64,000 nucleotides of DNA from Symsagittifera roscoffensis. Lineage: Eukaryota; Xenacoelomorpha; Acoela; Convolutidae. The notes beneath the pieces were generated by a model. That model saw only the letters and a program-made list of their open reading frames with translations, was not told where the DNA came from and did no database searches. Shown one piece after another: positions 62,584-64,000 of this stretch. The stretch covers positions 76,998,349 through 77,062,348 of the forward strand of contig NC_087062.1 in NCBI RefSeq assembly GCF_963678635.1, given 5' to 3'. Both the position numbers and the translations under genes were made by a program. Numbering within the stretch: the stretch's first letter is position 1; each line of letters begins with the position of its first letter.

Positions 62584-64000
62584 TCTTCAAGTTTGCGCGA
62601 TTCTTATCGCATTTCAGCAAACTTGGTGAACCTAGTCAAGTCCGATTTGACATACCGACAGCTTTTGATTTTGAAATAGGAGTTAAAGAATAGCAAAGGG
62701 CATAGGTTGAAGCTAGCCAAGTTTCTAATAGTCAATAAGTCACTGGTAGTAGACCCGTACTCGCAAGAAAGCCTAGCCAGCTTATGGAACGAACTAAAAG
62801 CACACCAAAGTGTGATGATCTCGTTCAGAAGATAATTTCGCACGCGACAGCGAGTCCTCGTTGATCACATTTGTTTTCAGGTTGTTTCAATTTGCAAGTT
62901 GTCTTAGTATCCTAATCATTCAATCGGATCTCTAAAATGCCTCGGTAGACAAGGGCATGAATCCCATGAAATTAAAAAAAAATTTCATAAAATAATTGCA
63001 GATAAATTGTTGAAGAATTTTGCAACTGACATTTGGTTTGGAGGATTCATTTCTAAAATTTTGAAAAATGTTTTTTTTTCTCATTATAAATCTGAGCCAG
63101 GTAATACTTATTTTGAACTAACTTCTGTTTTATGATTTGAATTGCTTTGACGGAAAAGGAGTAATGCAATTTTTAAGTTTAAACCATATTTTTTAGTTTA
63201 AAGACGACTGGTAATTCACAATTTATAGATCAGGCGAAAATTTTTCATCAACAATCATCAATTTTTGAACTTTGTGGTTGTGAATCAAGTTTTATCTTAA
63301 TCATCTCGATCAAGGCTTCTTTTAAAAAGTTTTGGTTAATATATAAATGTTAGAAAAGTACTGCGATTGCATGTCGATGTTAAACTGCTGTTTCCTGCTT
63401 GATGAAGCTTGCTTGGTTTCTTGTCTTGAGTTTCGATGTTAGCTAGGTGATTTAAACTTAACTTGTTAGTTTAACAAGCTTTATAGTAAGTTTTATTGAA
63501 AGTTGTATGAAAGACATTTTTCCGAATGGTCTAATTTAATGTCCAATCACAGAATCATCAATCTTTTCTTTAACAAAAAAAGAGATTGTGATCAGGGGCT
63601 AATCCAGGGTTTTTGCGAGCAGCGGGTGGGCTATATTGATTTTACGAGCACTCCACACAGCCAAATTTTTGAAATAACAGGACAAAAAAGGCGTTTTTAT
63701 GCTTTTTTTTGGAAAATTTGACTTGAAATCGCGTTTTTTCGTCGGGCGCTCAACCCCCCCCCCCCTGCTTCCTCATAGATAGTATATATTGCCGCCGAAG
63801 GCATCTTTAAACTTTTCTTGGAGTCATTCAGCCAAAAAATGGTACAAAGGGTGCTCTTTGGGTTGGCAGAGGGTCGAATCCGTGTGGGGGAAGGGAAAAT
63901 CGTGGCTGGAAAACTGATTGGTGGAAAATCGTGGCTGTTTTTTTTTGGTAGTATCTGGTTTTTAATTTATAAAAAAAACTAACAAAGAAATTAGTAATCT
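62584..64000. other. Terminal stretch, repeat fragment but no gene
   Basis: AT-rich. 63590-63800 is a diverged relative of the poly-C repeat at 48258. A short GGAAAATCGTGGCTG direct repeat lies near 63895-63935. Frames here (62604-62843 -, 63503-63721 +) show no domain. Confidence 0.5.

Noticed and set aside
62604-62843. 79-codon minus-strand frame next to the PHD-like relic
   Set aside because: Not in line with the finger or coiled-coil frames and no domain seen, so not joined to that relic.

Overview
The window is from an AT-rich metazoan nuclear genome, most likely an invertebrate. It has spliced genes with GT..AG introns, LTR and non-LTR retrotransposons, a hAT DNA transposon and many diverged dispersed repeats. 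I cannot name the species. Only two host genes are visible, both complete and on the + strand; almost everything else is transposon-derived or unrecognised AT-rich DNA.

Layout. 1-9499: a Ty3/Gypsy LTR retrotransposon on the minus strand (5' LTR, primer-binding site, long leader with two tandem repeats, Gag, protease, RT/RNase H). Its end lies outside the window, and its pol is rearranged by an internal tandem duplication. 10703-11020: a second, diverged LTR of the same family. 11573-34018: a three-exon KLHDC2/KLHDC1-like kelch gene (446 aa). Its intron 1 (11 kb) holds two decayed CR1/Jockey-like LINE relics, a 1.3-kb hAT element with an exact 8-bp target-site duplication, and repeats. Its intron 2 (10 kb) holds a very young 8.9-kb LTR element with 2.36-kb LTRs and a CCCTC duplication. 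34-43.6 kb: intergenic DNA with a decayed tandem repeat, an RTE-type LINE relic on the minus strand and dispersed repeats. 43657-54670: a six-exon DHHC palmitoyltransferase gene of the ZDHHC3/7 type (409 aa), with introns full of one foldback repeat family. 54.7-64 kb: no host gene seen; tRNA-like repeats, two satellite-like arrays and a LINE ORF1 relic with a PHD-like finger.

Most notable: the 8.9-kb LTR element has no RT, RNase H or integrase. Its two long ORFs instead carry four tandem modules resembling retropepsins, all lacking the DTG/DSG catalytic triplet, and the ORF1/ORF2 overlap (ATGA) falls inside the second module. It shares a 15-nt primer-binding site with the Gypsy element at 1-9499, which suggests that a Gypsy-type helper mobilises it. 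The two host genes have no evident functional link: one is predicted to be a CUL2 C-degron receptor, the other a Golgi-type S-acyltransferase.
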